From Defluviitalea saccharophila (GTDB taxonomy: Bacteria; Bacillota; Clostridia; Lachnospirales; Defluviitaleaceae): DNA of 64,000 bases. Positions 1-8,742 of this stretch are shown here, one piece after another. The DNA lies in NCBI RefSeq assembly GCF_038396635.1, contig NZ_CP121687.1, forward strand, positions 2,780,592 to 2,844,591. Reading direction: 5' to 3'. The translations under genes and the position numbers were made by a program. Under the pieces are notes generated by a model that worked only from the letters and a program-made list of their open reading frames with translations, had not been told where the DNA came from and did no database searches. Position 1 is the stretch's first letter. Each line of letters begins with the position of its first letter.

Positions 1-2
1 TA

Positions 3-60
3 AAAAAATGCCAGACCCTTCAGTTACTGAATAACTGTAGTGTCTGGCATTAATATTTTT
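3..60 (+). terminator. Intrinsic terminator of an upstream gene
   Basis: The arms AATGCCAGAC (7-16) and GTCTGGCATT (42-51) pair, and an inner stem CAGTTA/TAACTG (21-26 with 32-37) extends the hairpin. A T-rich tract follows on the plus strand and an A-run precedes it, so it could also work in the other direction. It most likely ends a gene lying to the left of the window. Confidence 0.75.
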
Positions 61-88
61 GATATAATAATCTTTAAAATGATATAAT
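59..88 (+). promoter_or_regulatory. Possible promoter of the DJ-1/yjbQ/queG/ung operon
   Basis: TTGATA at 59-64 is followed after 18 bases by TATAAT at 83-88. A second copy of the -10-like block, GATATAATAA, lies at 61-70, so the true -10 is ambiguous. It sits about 50 bases before the first start codon of the operon. Confidence 0.45.
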
Positions 89-138
89 AAGAGAAACTAT
101 GGAAAAATAATAATATCCCATTAGAAAGGAAGAGGATT

Positions 139-699
139 ATGAGAACATTATTATTTTTAGCGGATGGCTTTGAAGAAATCGAAGCACTTGCTACGGTAGA
201 CATTTTAAGAAGAGCCGGAATAGATGTTACAACAGTGTCTGTTACAAAAAAGAAGACTGTTGTAGGTAAAATGGGTGTACCTGTAACGGCCGACAGTTTA
301 TTTGAGGAAGCTGATACTTCTAATGTAGAAATGTTAATCCTTCCCGGAGGTCCAGGAGTAAGTTTCTTAGATCAGCATGAAGAACTTAAAAACTTAGTTA
401 AAGAGTTTCACAAAGACAACAAATGGATTACGGCAATCTGTGCAGCACCTACGGTATTTGGAAAAATGGGATTGCTGGAAAGCAGAAAAGCAGTTTGCTA
501 TCCAGGCCTTGAAGGAGACTTAAAGGGTGCCTGCGTTCAGAGTGAGGCAGTAGTTGTTCATGACGGAAATGTGATTACTTCCAAAGGACCCGGCACAACC
601 TTTGAATTTGCCTTAAAAATCGTAGAGGTATTAAAAGGTGTGGATAAAGCTCGGGAAGTTGCAAAGAATATGGTTTATCATAAGGATGAATGGAATTAA
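139..699 (+). CDS. DJ-1/PfpI family protein (YajL/ThiJ type)
   Basis: This 186-residue protein has the usual length of a single-domain DJ-1 family member. The nucleophile-elbow cysteine is C101 in ITAICAAP, and the N-terminal FEEIEA motif supplies the conserved acidic partner E15. In characterised relatives these residues give glyoxalase, deglycase or oxidative-stress chaperone activity; which applies here cannot be read from sequence. It is cytosolic, with no signal peptide. The start is supported by the AGGAAGAGG-type ribosome binding site just upstream. It is the first gene of a four-gene operon with gaps of 22-34 bases (YjbQ, QueG, Ung), which suggests a nucleic-acid or damage-maintenance setting. 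Confidence 0.9.
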   Translation: MRTLLFLADGFEEIEALATVDILRRAGIDVTTVSVTKKKTVVGKMGVPVTADSLFEEADTSNVEMLILPGGPGVSFLDQHEELKNLVKEFHKDNKWITAICAAPTVFGKMGLLESRKAVCYPGLEGDLKGACVQSEAVVVHDGNVITSKGPGTTFEFALKIVEVLKGVDKAREVAKNMVYHKDEWN

Positions 700-731
700 A
701 GTAATCATGATGATTATGAAGGGGGAAAGTT

Positions 732-1148
732 ATGAAATCCTATAGAAAAGAACTTTGGTTTAATACCACCACCAGAAGGGCGTATGTTAATATTACACCA
801 GAAGTTGAAAAATGTTTAAGAGAAAGTGGCATCAAAGAAGGATTGCTTCTTTGCAATGCCATGCATATTACTGCCAGTGTATTTATAAATGATGATGAGC
901 CGGGATTACATAGGGATTTTGAAAGATTTTTAGAAAAGCTTGCCCCGGAAAAACCTTATGATCAATACGACCATAACGGTTTTGAAGACAACGCAGACGC
1001 CCATTTAAAAAGAACCATTATGGGAAGAGAAGTTGTCGTAGCTGTAACGGACGGGAAATTAGATCTGGGGCCATGGGAACAGATTTTCTACGGAGAATTT
1101 GATGGCAAAAGATCCAAACGAGTTTTAGTAAAAATTATTGGAGAATAA
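732..1148 (+). CDS. yjbQ: YjbQ/UPF0047 family protein
   Basis: At 138 residues the protein matches the UPF0047 (YjbQ) family in length and motifs. It has [15 protein letters not shown] near residues 45-59, the DNADAHLKR block near 86-94, and the conserved C-terminal [14 protein letters not shown]. Family members are small cytosolic proteins; weak thiamine-phosphate synthase activity has been reported for some, but the physiological role is unsettled. The ribosome binding site is unusually G-rich (AAGGGGG), which makes it a possible pairing partner for the C-rich RNA proposed at 51404. It lies 32 bases after the DJ-1 gene and 34 bases before queG. Confidence 0.88.
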   Translation: MKSYRKELWFNTTTRRAYVNITPEVEKCLRESGIKEGLLLCNAMHITASVFINDDEPGLHRDFERFLEKLAPEKPYDQYDHNGFEDNADAHLKRTIMGREVVVAVTDGKLDLGPWEQIFYGEFDGKRSKRVLVKIIGE

Positions 1149-1182
1149 GTTAATACACTAAGGATAGATTGGACGGATATGG

Positions 1183-2085
1183 ATGAAGGAAGAACTGATT
1201 CAATTTTGCAGCTCAATTAAAATAGAATATGTGGGAATAGCTCCTTCAGGTCCATATTATGATTTTGAAGAAGTTTGGAAGAAGCAGATTGAAAGAGGGT
1301 ATATCTGCGGCTTTGAAGAACTGGAGATTGAAAAAAGGATTTATCCTCATTTAACCTTAGAGGATGTACAATCCGTTATTGTGTGTTTATTTCCTTATTA
1401 TACAGGTAGCGAAAAGAACTCGAATATTTCTAAATATGCTTATGGCATAGATTATCATACCCTAGCCATAGAGAAACTTGAACTGATAGGGCAATTCTTA
1501 GGGGAAAGAATAGCAAACTTTCATTATAAAGCGTTTGCGGATACGGGTCCCTTAAGCGACAGATACTTAGCCCATAAAGCAGGGCTCGGCTTTTGGGGAA
1601 TTAATAATCATATCATAACAGACAAATATGGTTCTTATGTTTTTATCGGATATATTTTAAACAACTATCCTTTTGAGCCGGATCAACCTCAGGAACGCAC
1701 CTGTTATCAGTGCTTTAATTGTGTAAGAAATTGCCCCGGCCAGTGCATAAAGGGAGATTTTACAATCAATCCCTTACGGTGCAAATCCTTTATCACTCAG
1801 AAAAAAGGCGAACTTACCGAAGAGGATATAGAGATATTACGAAAACACCAACTCATCTGGGGCTGTGATGTTTGCCAGGATGTCTGCCCTCATAATCGTA
1901 AAGTTGAAAAAACACCAATAGACGAGTTCTGGCAGGATTTAATGTTTCATATTGATTACGAAGAACTCTCTCAGATATCCAACAAAGAATTTTTAAGAAA
2001 ATACAGAAACAGAGCATTCAGCTGGAGAGGGAAGAAAATCCTCACCCGAAACCATGAGATTATACATGGACTTACAAAAGAATAA
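1183..2085 (+). CDS. queG: Epoxyqueuosine reductase QueG
   Basis: QueG reduces epoxyqueuosine to queuosine, the last step of queuosine modification in the wobble position of GUN-anticodon tRNAs, using cobalamin and two [4Fe-4S] clusters. The cluster ligands are visible as CYQCFNCVRNCP (about residues 177-188) and GCDVCQDVCP (about 227-236). The upstream ADTGPLSDRYLA and AGLGFWGINN blocks are also typical of the family. At 300 residues it is shorter than the E. coli enzyme and seems to lack a C-terminal HEAT-repeat extension. The ATG at 1183 has only a weak GGACGG ribosome binding site. It is part of the operon with yjbQ and ung. Confidence 0.92.
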   Translation: MKEELIQFCSSIKIEYVGIAPSGPYYDFEEVWKKQIERGYICGFEELEIEKRIYPHLTLEDVQSVIVCLFPYYTGSEKNSNISKYAYGIDYHTLAIEKLELIGQFLGERIANFHYKAFADTGPLSDRYLAHKAGLGFWGINNHIITDKYGSYVFIGYILNNYPFEPDQPQERTCYQCFNCVRNCPGQCIKGDFTINPLRCKSFITQKKGELTEEDIEILRKHQLIWGCDVCQDVCPHNRKVEKTPIDEFWQDLMFHIDYEELSQISNKEFLRKYRNRAFSWRGKKILTRNHEIIHGLTKE

Positions 2086-2107
2086 ACGTAACAGGAGATG
2101 ACTGATT

Positions 2108-2782
2108 TTGGTTAGACTAAACAACGATTGGGATGAACTGCTAAAGGATGAATTCCAAAAAGAATATTATTTAAAGCTCAGAGAATTTCTTGTAAGGGAA
2201 TACAAAACAAAAACCATATATCCCGATAAATATCAGATTTTTGAAGCCTTAAAATTAACCCCTTACAAAGACGTTAAGGTTGTAATACTGGGACAGGACC
2301 CCTATCATGGAGAAAATCAAGCCCACGGATTGGCCTTTTCCGTTCAAAAGGAAGTAGCGATCCCGCCTTCCTTGCTAAATGTTTATAAGGAGTTAAAGGA
2401 TGATTTAAACTGCTATATACCGAATAATGGCTATCTGGTGCCATGGGCAAAGCAAGGAGTACTGCTTCTTAACACCAGTTTAACCGTTGTAGCCAATATG
2501 GCAAATTCCCATAGAAATAAAGGATGGGAGATATTCACCGACAGAATCATCCAGCTGCTCAACGAAAAACAAACCCCCGTGGTATTTATGCTATGGGGCA
2601 GCAACGCAAAAGAAAAGGCAAAATATATCACAAATCCAATACATTTAATACTAAAAGCCGCCCACCCCAGCCCCCTCTCAGCCCACAAAGGCTTCTTCGG
2701 CTGCCGACATTTCTCAAAAGCCAATAAATTTCTAAAAGAACATGGTCTGGAGGAAATTGATTGGCAAATACCGAATATCTAA
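2108..2782 (+). CDS. ung: Uracil-DNA glycosylase, family 1
   Basis: This enzyme removes uracil from DNA at the start of base excision repair. The water-activating loop GQDPYHG places the catalytic aspartate at D64, and the HPSPLS leucine-loop motif lies near residue 186. The length of 224 residues is normal for bacterial Ung. Translation starts at a TTG preceded by an AGGAGATG ribosome binding site at 2093-2100; no ATG in frame fits as well. It is the last gene of the operon and is closed by a strong terminator. Confidence 0.95.
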   Translation: MVRLNNDWDELLKDEFQKEYYLKLREFLVREYKTKTIYPDKYQIFEALKLTPYKDVKVVILGQDPYHGENQAHGLAFSVQKEVAIPPSLLNVYKELKDDLNCYIPNNGYLVPWAKQGVLLLNTSLTVVANMANSHRNKGWEIFTDRIIQLLNEKQTPVVFMLWGSNAKEKAKYITNPIHLILKAAHPSPLSAHKGFFGCRHFSKANKFLKEHGLEEIDWQIPNI

Positions 2783-2786
2783 TAAA

Positions 2787-2830
2787 AAAAGCTGTGAATA
2801 TGTATGACAAATATTCACAGCTTCTTTATA
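2787..2830 (+). terminator. Intrinsic terminator after ung
   Basis: A 13-bp stem pairs 2789-2801 with 2811-2823 around a loop of about nine bases and runs into a T-rich stretch. A-runs on the left side suggest it may act in both directions. It separates the ung operon from the polysaccharide locus. Confidence 0.85.
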
Positions 2831-2921
2831 ATTTTAAAATAAACTCAACTAATTTATCACTTATTAAGAAAGTGACTTGGTTCAATCCAGTTTCTTTTTG
2901 TGAAAAAATACTAGAAAAATG

Positions 2922-2950
2922 TTGACACCTAATACATAGAAAGGTAAAAT
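2922..2950 (+). promoter_or_regulatory. Sigma-A promoter of the polysaccharide locus
   Basis: TTGACA at 2922-2927 is separated by exactly 17 bases from TAAAAT at 2945-2950. Transcription would begin near 2957, leaving a leader of about 50 bases before the first gene. This is one of the best promoter matches in the window and probably drives the long polysaccharide operon. Confidence 0.75.
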
Positions 2951-3007
2951 ACAAGTGATGTTCATAATATGAACAAAGATAAGGAAATCCAGTTAGGAGT
3001 ATATATA

Positions 3008-4144
3008 ATGACAAAAGTAGGAATTATAACCATCAATGATTATAATAACTATGGGAATAGGTTACAAAACTATGCAACGCAAGAAATTATTAACTCTCTA
3101 GGTTGTGATGCTGAAACAGTGGTTAATAATCCGCTTGTCAAGAAAAGTATATTTGAACGAATAAAAAATAAATCTTTTAAACATTTAATAGCAATGGGTT
3201 TTAAAAAGATTAGACGAAAGGTCTATAGAACTAAAACAGAACCAAAAATCGAGTATTTGAAAAAGCTGAGATATAATTCTTTTATTGAGTTCACAAAAGA
3301 GAATATTAAGGAAACGGATTTCGAAATATCACCCAGCAATATACCGGTAAATCTACACGAAAAATATGATATGTTTGTTGTTGGTAGCGATCAAGTATGG
3401 AATCCAAATTTTAGACAAGGATCTCCTATTGATTTTCTTACTTTTGCCCCAAAAGAAAAGAGAGTAGCATTCTCAGCCAGCTTTGGAGTTTCGCAGTTAT
3501 CAGATGTATTTATTGATCAATACAAAAAGTGGTTGAAAGATATGCCTCATATCTCTGTTAGAGAAGATGCTGGTGCAAAATTAATTAAACAATTAATTGG
3601 TAGGGAAGTTCCAGTGCTTGTTGATCCAACTTTAGTGCTTACTAAGGAAAAGTGGTTGGAAATAGCTAAACCAGCGAAAAGTAAACCTCATCAACCATAT
3701 TTATTGACTTATTTTTTGGGTGATGTATCTAAAGAAAGGATAGACTGGATAAACCGTATTTCTTCTGCTAATAATTTGTCAATTATAAATTTATTAGACA
3801 CTAGTAATGAAGATTATTATACTGCAAATCCATCACAGTTTCTTGACTATTTAAATAATTGTAGTATTTTTTGTACAGACTCTTTTCATGGAGTTGTATT
3901 TTCGATATTATTTGAAAAACCTTTTATTGTTTTTGATCGTGTTAGTGAGACACAATTGATGACTTCAAGAATTGATACTATATTATCAAAATTTAATTTC
4001 AATAGTAGGAGATGGGAAAATATTATTAATGAAGATGATTATTTTAATATAGACTTTTCACATGTTGCACCAATTCTTGAAGTTGAAAGGAATAAAGCAT
4101 TAACATATTTAAAAAATGCATTGAATTTGAAGGATGATGACTAA
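3008..4144 (+). CDS. Polysaccharide pyruvyl transferase family protein
   Basis: The protein (378 residues from this start) belongs to the CsaB/WcaK-type pyruvyltransferase family, which adds ketal-linked pyruvate from phosphoenolpyruvate to glycans. Visible family marks are the N-terminal NYGNRLQNYA block, DMFVVGSDQVWNP around residue 110, and the C-terminal DSFHGVVFSI histidine motif. I chose the ATG at 3008 because TAGGAG lies eight bases upstream; the in-frame ATG at 2969 has no ribosome binding site. It is the first gene of the polysaccharide locus and ends three bases before the flippase gene. The base composition is strongly AT-rich, like the next 18 kb. Confidence 0.85.
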   Translation: MTKVGIITINDYNNYGNRLQNYATQEIINSLGCDAETVVNNPLVKKSIFERIKNKSFKHLIAMGFKKIRRKVYRTKTEPKIEYLKKLRYNSFIEFTKENIKETDFEISPSNIPVNLHEKYDMFVVGSDQVWNPNFRQGSPIDFLTFAPKEKRVAFSASFGVSQLSDVFIDQYKKWLKDMPHISVREDAGAKLIKQLIGREVPVLVDPTLVLTKEKWLEIAKPAKSKPHQPYLLTYFLGDVSKERIDWINRISSANNLSIINLLDTSNEDYYTANPSQFLDYLNNCSIFCTDSFHGVVFSILFEKPFIVFDRVSETQLMTSRIDTILSKFNFNSRRWENIINEDDYFNIDFSHVAPILEVERNKALTYLKNALNLKDDD

Positions 4145-4147
4145 AAA

Positions 4148-5680
4148 ATGAAAGTTAATCAGCTAAAGGCAGGCGCTGCCTTATCGTATATTTCTATGGG
4201 AATAGGATATTTTGTATCCATAATATATACTCCCATAATGCTGCAATTACTTGGTCAAAGTGAATACGGTCTCTATAATCTTGTTTCCTCAATTGTTGCT
4301 TATCTAGGAATTTTGAATTTTGGATTTGGCAGTGCATATATGCGTTATTACTCTAAATATAAAGTTCAAGAAGACAAAGAAAAAATAGCTGTTTTAAATG
4401 GAATGTTTTTAATTATTTTTTGTGCTATAGGTTTGATTGCTGTAATAGCAGGTTCAGTCTTAGCAGTTAATACTGACATCATTTTTGGATCGCAGTTAAC
4501 GACTACAGAACTGTCGCGAGCCAAAATATTGATGATAATTTTAGTTATGAATTTAGGAATATCCTTTCCCAATATTGTTTTTACTTCACATATTACAGCA
4601 AATGAGAAATTCGTGTTTCAAAAAATCGTTGAAATGATAAAGATAGTAGCTAATCCTTTTGTTACATTGCCTTTACTTTTAATGGGTTATGGTTCAGTAG
4701 GAATGGTAGTTGCCACTACTATATTAAATATTGCTGTGGAAATTATAAATGTAATTTATTGTATCAGAAATCTAAAAATGACATTCTCATTTAGACAATA
4801 TGATTTTAAGTTAATGAAAGAAATGACTATCTTTTCATCATATATTTTTATTAACCTAATTGTAGATCAAATCAATTGGAATGTGGATAAATTCATTCTT
4901 GGCAGATTTCACGGGACGATTTCTGTAGCTGTATATGGTTTAGCAGCGCAGCTGAATACTTATTACTTATCTATATCAACGACTATATCTAATGTTTTTA
5001 TCCCAAGAGTGCATAGACTAGTAGCAACTTCGGAAAACGGGTATGAATTAACTGAATTATTTACTCGAATAGGTAGAATTCAGTTTATCATTCTATCATT
5101 AATTTCAACAGGTTTCATTTTTTTTGGAAAGTCATTTATAAAGATGTGGGCAGGAAACAATTATGAAGATTCATATTTAATACTATTGTTACTAATACTC
5201 CCAGGAACCATAGGGTCAACAATACAAAATATTGGTATTGAAATACAACGTGCTAAAAATATGCACCAATTTAGATCTTGGCTTTATTTTTTTATTGCAC
5301 TAGGAAATTTAGGAATAAGTATTCCTTTGACTAAGGCATATGGTGGCATTGGAGCTGCAATGGGTACGGCTATAGCAATTATAATTGGAAATGGATTTAT
5401 TATGAATTGGTATTATCATTATAAAATTGGAATAGATATTAAATTCTTCTGGAGGAAGATTCTAAGTTTTGCACCATCACTTATAGCACCTATATTTGCA
5501 GGGATATTATTTAATAGCTTTTTTGACTTAAGTCGCTTAATTAATTTCTTAAGCTTTGGCATTATTTATGTATTAATATTTTCTATTTCAATGTGGTTTA
5601 TGGGATTTAATTCATATGAAAAAGAGTTGATAGCAAAGCCTTCAAAAAGAATTTTTAATAAGGTGACAAGAAGTAATTAA
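4148..5680 (+). CDS. Wzx-type polysaccharide flippase
   Basis: This 510-residue protein is almost entirely hydrophobic segments, with about 12-14 predicted membrane helices. It fits the MATE-like oligosaccharide flippase (Wzx/RfbX) group, which moves undecaprenyl-linked repeat units across the membrane. The N-terminal GYFVSIIYTPIMLQLLG and the following EYGLYNLVSSI block are typical of the family. The start codon nearly abuts the stop of the pyruvyltransferase gene and the AAGGATGATG upstream provides a modest ribosome binding site. Together with the Wzy-like protein at 12541 it indicates a Wzx/Wzy-dependent assembly route. Confidence 0.9.
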   Translation: MKVNQLKAGAALSYISMGIGYFVSIIYTPIMLQLLGQSEYGLYNLVSSIVAYLGILNFGFGSAYMRYYSKYKVQEDKEKIAVLNGMFLIIFCAIGLIAVIAGSVLAVNTDIIFGSQLTTTELSRAKILMIILVMNLGISFPNIVFTSHITANEKFVFQKIVEMIKIVANPFVTLPLLLMGYGSVGMVVATTILNIAVEIINVIYCIRNLKMTFSFRQYDFKLMKEMTIFSSYIFINLIVDQINWNVDKFILGRFHGTISVAVYGLAAQLNTYYLSISTTISNVFIPRVHRLVATSENGYELTELFTRIGRIQFIILSLISTGFIFFGKSFIKMWAGNNYEDSYLILLLLILPGTIGSTIQNIGIEIQRAKNMHQFRSWLYFFIALGNLGISIPLTKAYGGIGAAMGTAIAIIIGNGFIMNWYYHYKIGIDIKFFWRKILSFAPSLIAPIFAGILFNSFFDLSRLINFLSFGIIYVLIFSISMWFMGFNSYEKELIAKPSKRIFNKVTRSN

Positions 5681-5850
5681 TATATTACCTCTTACTTCAT
5701 GGATAATAGAAAGAAAATATTATATAAGAAATAACTTTGTAATTAGATTAGTCATTAAGGGCAACTGAAAAAAGTACTTAATGCAAATAAAAGCATTTGT
5801 TCTAAATTAATTAGGTGATTTAGCACGGATTCTTTTAAGGAGGTATAGTA

Positions 5851-6939
5851 ATGAAAATTCTACTTTTAGGTGGTACCGGAGTAATGGGAAGTCATTTAAT
5901 AAACCTCCTTTCTGATAGAGGAGATAAAGTTGTAGTAACTTCACGAAGTCACAGGCCATCCAAAGAATTAGTGGAATTTCGGCAAGGAAATGCTAAGGAT
6001 ATAGACTTTTTGAGAGACATTTTACGCGAGCAATGGGATGCTATAGTTGATTTTATGATATATACTGAAGCTGAATTCGAAAAAAGGATAGAGTTATTAC
6101 TCGAATCTACCTCTCAATATGTTTTCTTAAGTACGGCTAGAGTCTATAATAAAAGTCAAGAAGCAATAACGGAAGAATCTGCAAGATTATTAGATTCTTC
6201 ATCAGATCAGGATTTTTTAGCTACAAGGGAATATTCTCTTTCAAAAGCTCTTCAAGAAGATATCTTACGTTCATCAAACAAAACAAATTGGACTATTGTA
6301 CGTCCGTATATTACGTATGGTGAAAAAAGATTACAACTTGGGAATTTAGAAAAAGAAGATTGGCTTTATAGAGCATTGCAAGGAAGAAGCATAATATTTT
6401 CTAAAGACATTAATAATCGCTTGACTACACTAACATATGGGCTAGATGTGGCAACTGGAATAGCAAGTATTATCAACAATACTAATGCTTTTGGAGAAAC
6501 GTACCATATTACAAATGAGTATGCACACAAATGGAGTGAAATTTTAGATATATATTTAGATGTATTGGAGAAAAAACTAGGTAATCGTCCCAAAGTCATT
6601 TATCAAAATTTATCTGATTATTTATTATGGAATAAAGGGAAACACCAAATTTTATATGATCGACTTTTTGATAGAAAATTTGATAATACAAAAATCAATA
6701 GATTTATTAATACAAAGGATTTTATACAAGTTGAGGATGGATTAAAAAAGTGCATAGAAACTTTTTTGGACAATCCGTCATTTTTTGATATAAATTGGAA
6801 AAACGAGGCGATAAAAGACAGATATGCTAGAGAAACAACACCACTAAAAGAAATCGGCGGATTTAAACAAAAAATAAAGTATCTTGTTTTTAGATATTTA
6901 ATAATAACTCTAAAAAATTATAGAGAGGGACTAAAATGA
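5851..6939 (+). CDS. NAD-dependent epimerase/dehydratase family protein
   Basis: The 362-residue protein is a short-chain dehydrogenase/reductase of the extended type. It begins with the Rossmann dinucleotide motif GGTGVMGSHL (residues 7-16) and carries the catalytic tyrosine-lysine pair in YSLSKALQED. The expected serine/threonine region is FLSTARVY. Relatives act on nucleotide sugars as epimerases, dehydratases or reductases; the substrate is not evident. An AAGGAGG ribosome binding site lies 12 bases before the ATG. Its stop overlaps the next start by four bases (ATGA), so it is translationally coupled to the MenD-like enzyme, and the two probably act on the same intermediate. Confidence 0.82.
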   Translation: MKILLLGGTGVMGSHLINLLSDRGDKVVVTSRSHRPSKELVEFRQGNAKDIDFLRDILREQWDAIVDFMIYTEAEFEKRIELLLESTSQYVFLSTARVYNKSQEAITEESARLLDSSSDQDFLATREYSLSKALQEDILRSSNKTNWTIVRPYITYGEKRLQLGNLEKEDWLYRALQGRSIIFSKDINNRLTTLTYGLDVATGIASIINNTNAFGETYHITNEYAHKWSEILDIYLDVLEKKLGNRPKVIYQNLSDYLLWNKGKHQILYDRLFDRKFDNTKINRFINTKDFIQVEDGLKKCIETFLDNPSFFDINWKNEAIKDRYARETTPLKEIGGFKQKIKYLVFRYLIITLKNYREGLK

Positions 6940-8678
6940 AAAAATATTATACAGACGAGAAAAATGTACAAATTTTGATTGCTTTGCTTAAAGAACATGG
7001 AATAAAAAAAGTAATTGCATCTCCAGGAACAGCAAATGTTACTTTTGTTAGAAGTGTACAAAATGATCCTTTTTTTGAAATATACTCATCAGTTGATGAG
7101 CGCTCAGCTGCATATATAGCTTGCGGATTGGCAGCTGAATCAGGAGAAGCTGTAGTATTAAGTTGTACTGGTGCTACCGCGTCAAGAAACTATATGCCTG
7201 GATTGACAGAAGCATATTACCGTAAGCTACCCATACTTGCTGTTACAGCAACTCAAGAAATTGCAAAAGTTGGCCATCTCGTTGCTCAGGTTTTAGATCG
7301 CAGTGTTATGCCAAAGGATGTTGTAAGGCACAGTGTTCACTTGCCAGTGGTTAAAGATGATACTGATTGGTGGGACTGTGAAATCAAAGTGAATAATGCT
7401 ATTTTAGAGTTAAGTAGACATGGTGGAGGACCGGTACACATTAATTTAAGCATGGATTATAGATTTTCATTCAATACTGAAAGATTGCCAAAAGTTCGAG
7501 TTATTAGACGTATTACTAAACAATCAATTGAATTTCCTTCCATGCCTAAGGGTAAAGTTGCAGTATTCGTTGGTTCTCACACCAAAATGAATAAAAATCA
7601 AATAGATGCACTTGAGCGTTTTTGTGAATCTAATAATGCTGTAGTGTTTTGTGATCACACAAGTGGATATAAAGGGAAATATTGTGTTATTCATTCGCTT
7701 AGTTCTTCTCAAAGATTATCAGATAATGATATATTACGACCTGACTTATTAATTCATATTGGAGAAATTACTGGAGACTATTCTGTTAATAATTTAGTGG
7801 GAAAACAAGTTTGGAGAGTTAGTGAAGACGGTGAATTGAGAGATACTTTTGGTAAACTTAGTTATATTTTCGAAATGCCTGAACAAGATTTTTTTGAATA
7901 CTATATTAAAAATGAAGTTTGTGATGCATCATACCTAAAAATATGTAATGACTATCTTGAACAATTATATAATGAAATACCTGAACTTCCGTTTTCAAAT
8001 ATTTGGATAGCCAAAAAGATTCATGAGCTAGTACCACAAAATTCTGTTATTCACTTCGGAATTTTAAATAGCCTTCGTGCATGGAATTTTTTTGCATTGC
8101 CGCAAAGTGTAGATTCTAATTCCAATGTTGGAGGATTTGGAATAGATGGGTGTCTTTCTTCATTAATTGGAGCATCTTTTGTGAATAAAGATAAACTATA
8201 TTTTTGTATAATCGGAGATTTAGCGTTTTTTTATGACATGAATGTTTTAGGTAATCGTCACATAGGAAATAATTTAAGAATTCTTTTGGTTAATAATGGA
8301 ATAGGCGCAGAATTTAAAAATTTTAATAATGTAGCAGCACAATTTGGAGAATCAGCAAATGATTTTATTGCAGCAGGAGGGCATTTTGGAAACAAGTCCC
8401 ATACATTAGTAAAAAACTACTGCGAGAGTTTAGGATTTGAGTATTTATCTGCATCAAATAAAACAGAATTTGAGCAGGTATATGAAAGATTTTTAACTTC
8501 TCAAATACTTGATAAACCTATATTACTTGAGATTTTTACAAATAGTGAAGATGAAAGTAAGGCTTTAGAAATTATAACATCAATTAATGCAACAGTTAAA
8601 GGTAGAACAAAAGCTACACTTAGAAATGTTTTAGGTGATGATAACATTAGAAATCTTAAAAAAATTATCAAATGGTAA
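6936..8678 (+). CDS. MenD-like thiamine-diphosphate-dependent enzyme
   Basis: The 580-residue length and three-part layout are those of the acetolactate synthase/MenD group. The N-terminal pyrimidine domain has the SPGT block and the cofactor-activating glutamate in SVDERSAAYIACGLA. The C-terminal pyrophosphate domain has GDLAFFYDMNVL followed by LLVNNG, the metal-diphosphate motif in its MenD form. MenD adds decarboxylated 2-oxoglutarate to isochorismate, but no menaquinone gene is nearby. The four-base overlap with a sugar epimerase gene inside a polysaccharide locus suggests a carboligase or decarboxylase acting on a nucleotide sugar, as YerE does in branched-sugar synthesis. That role is inferred. 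Confidence 0.75.
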   Translation: MKKYYTDEKNVQILIALLKEHGIKKVIASPGTANVTFVRSVQNDPFFEIYSSVDERSAAYIACGLAAESGEAVVLSCTGATASRNYMPGLTEAYYRKLPILAVTATQEIAKVGHLVAQVLDRSVMPKDVVRHSVHLPVVKDDTDWWDCEIKVNNAILELSRHGGGPVHINLSMDYRFSFNTERLPKVRVIRRITKQSIEFPSMPKGKVAVFVGSHTKMNKNQIDALERFCESNNAVVFCDHTSGYKGKYCVIHSLSSSQRLSDNDILRPDLLIHIGEITGDYSVNNLVGKQVWRVSEDGELRDTFGKLSYIFEMPEQDFFEYYIKNEVCDASYLKICNDYLEQLYNEIPELPFSNIWIAKKIHELVPQNSVIHFGILNSLRAWNFFALPQSVDSNSNVGGFGIDGCLSSLIGASFVNKDKLYFCIIGDLAFFYDMNVLGNRHIGNNLRILLVNNGIGAEFKNFNNVAAQFGESANDFIAAGGHFGNKSHTLVKNYCESLGFEYLSASNKTEFEQVYERFLTSQILDKPILLEIFTNSEDESKALEIITSINATVKGRTKATLRNVLGDDNIRNLKKIIKW

Positions 8679-8742
8679 GTTTTATAATCGTAGCATATTT
8701 TCTATTTTAAATTTTATCCATTCTAACTTCTGAAAGTGGACT

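Noticed and set aside
2431-2810. Overlapping frames on both strands within ung
   Set aside because: They are shadows of a well-conserved gene, with no ribosome binding sites or recognisable products.
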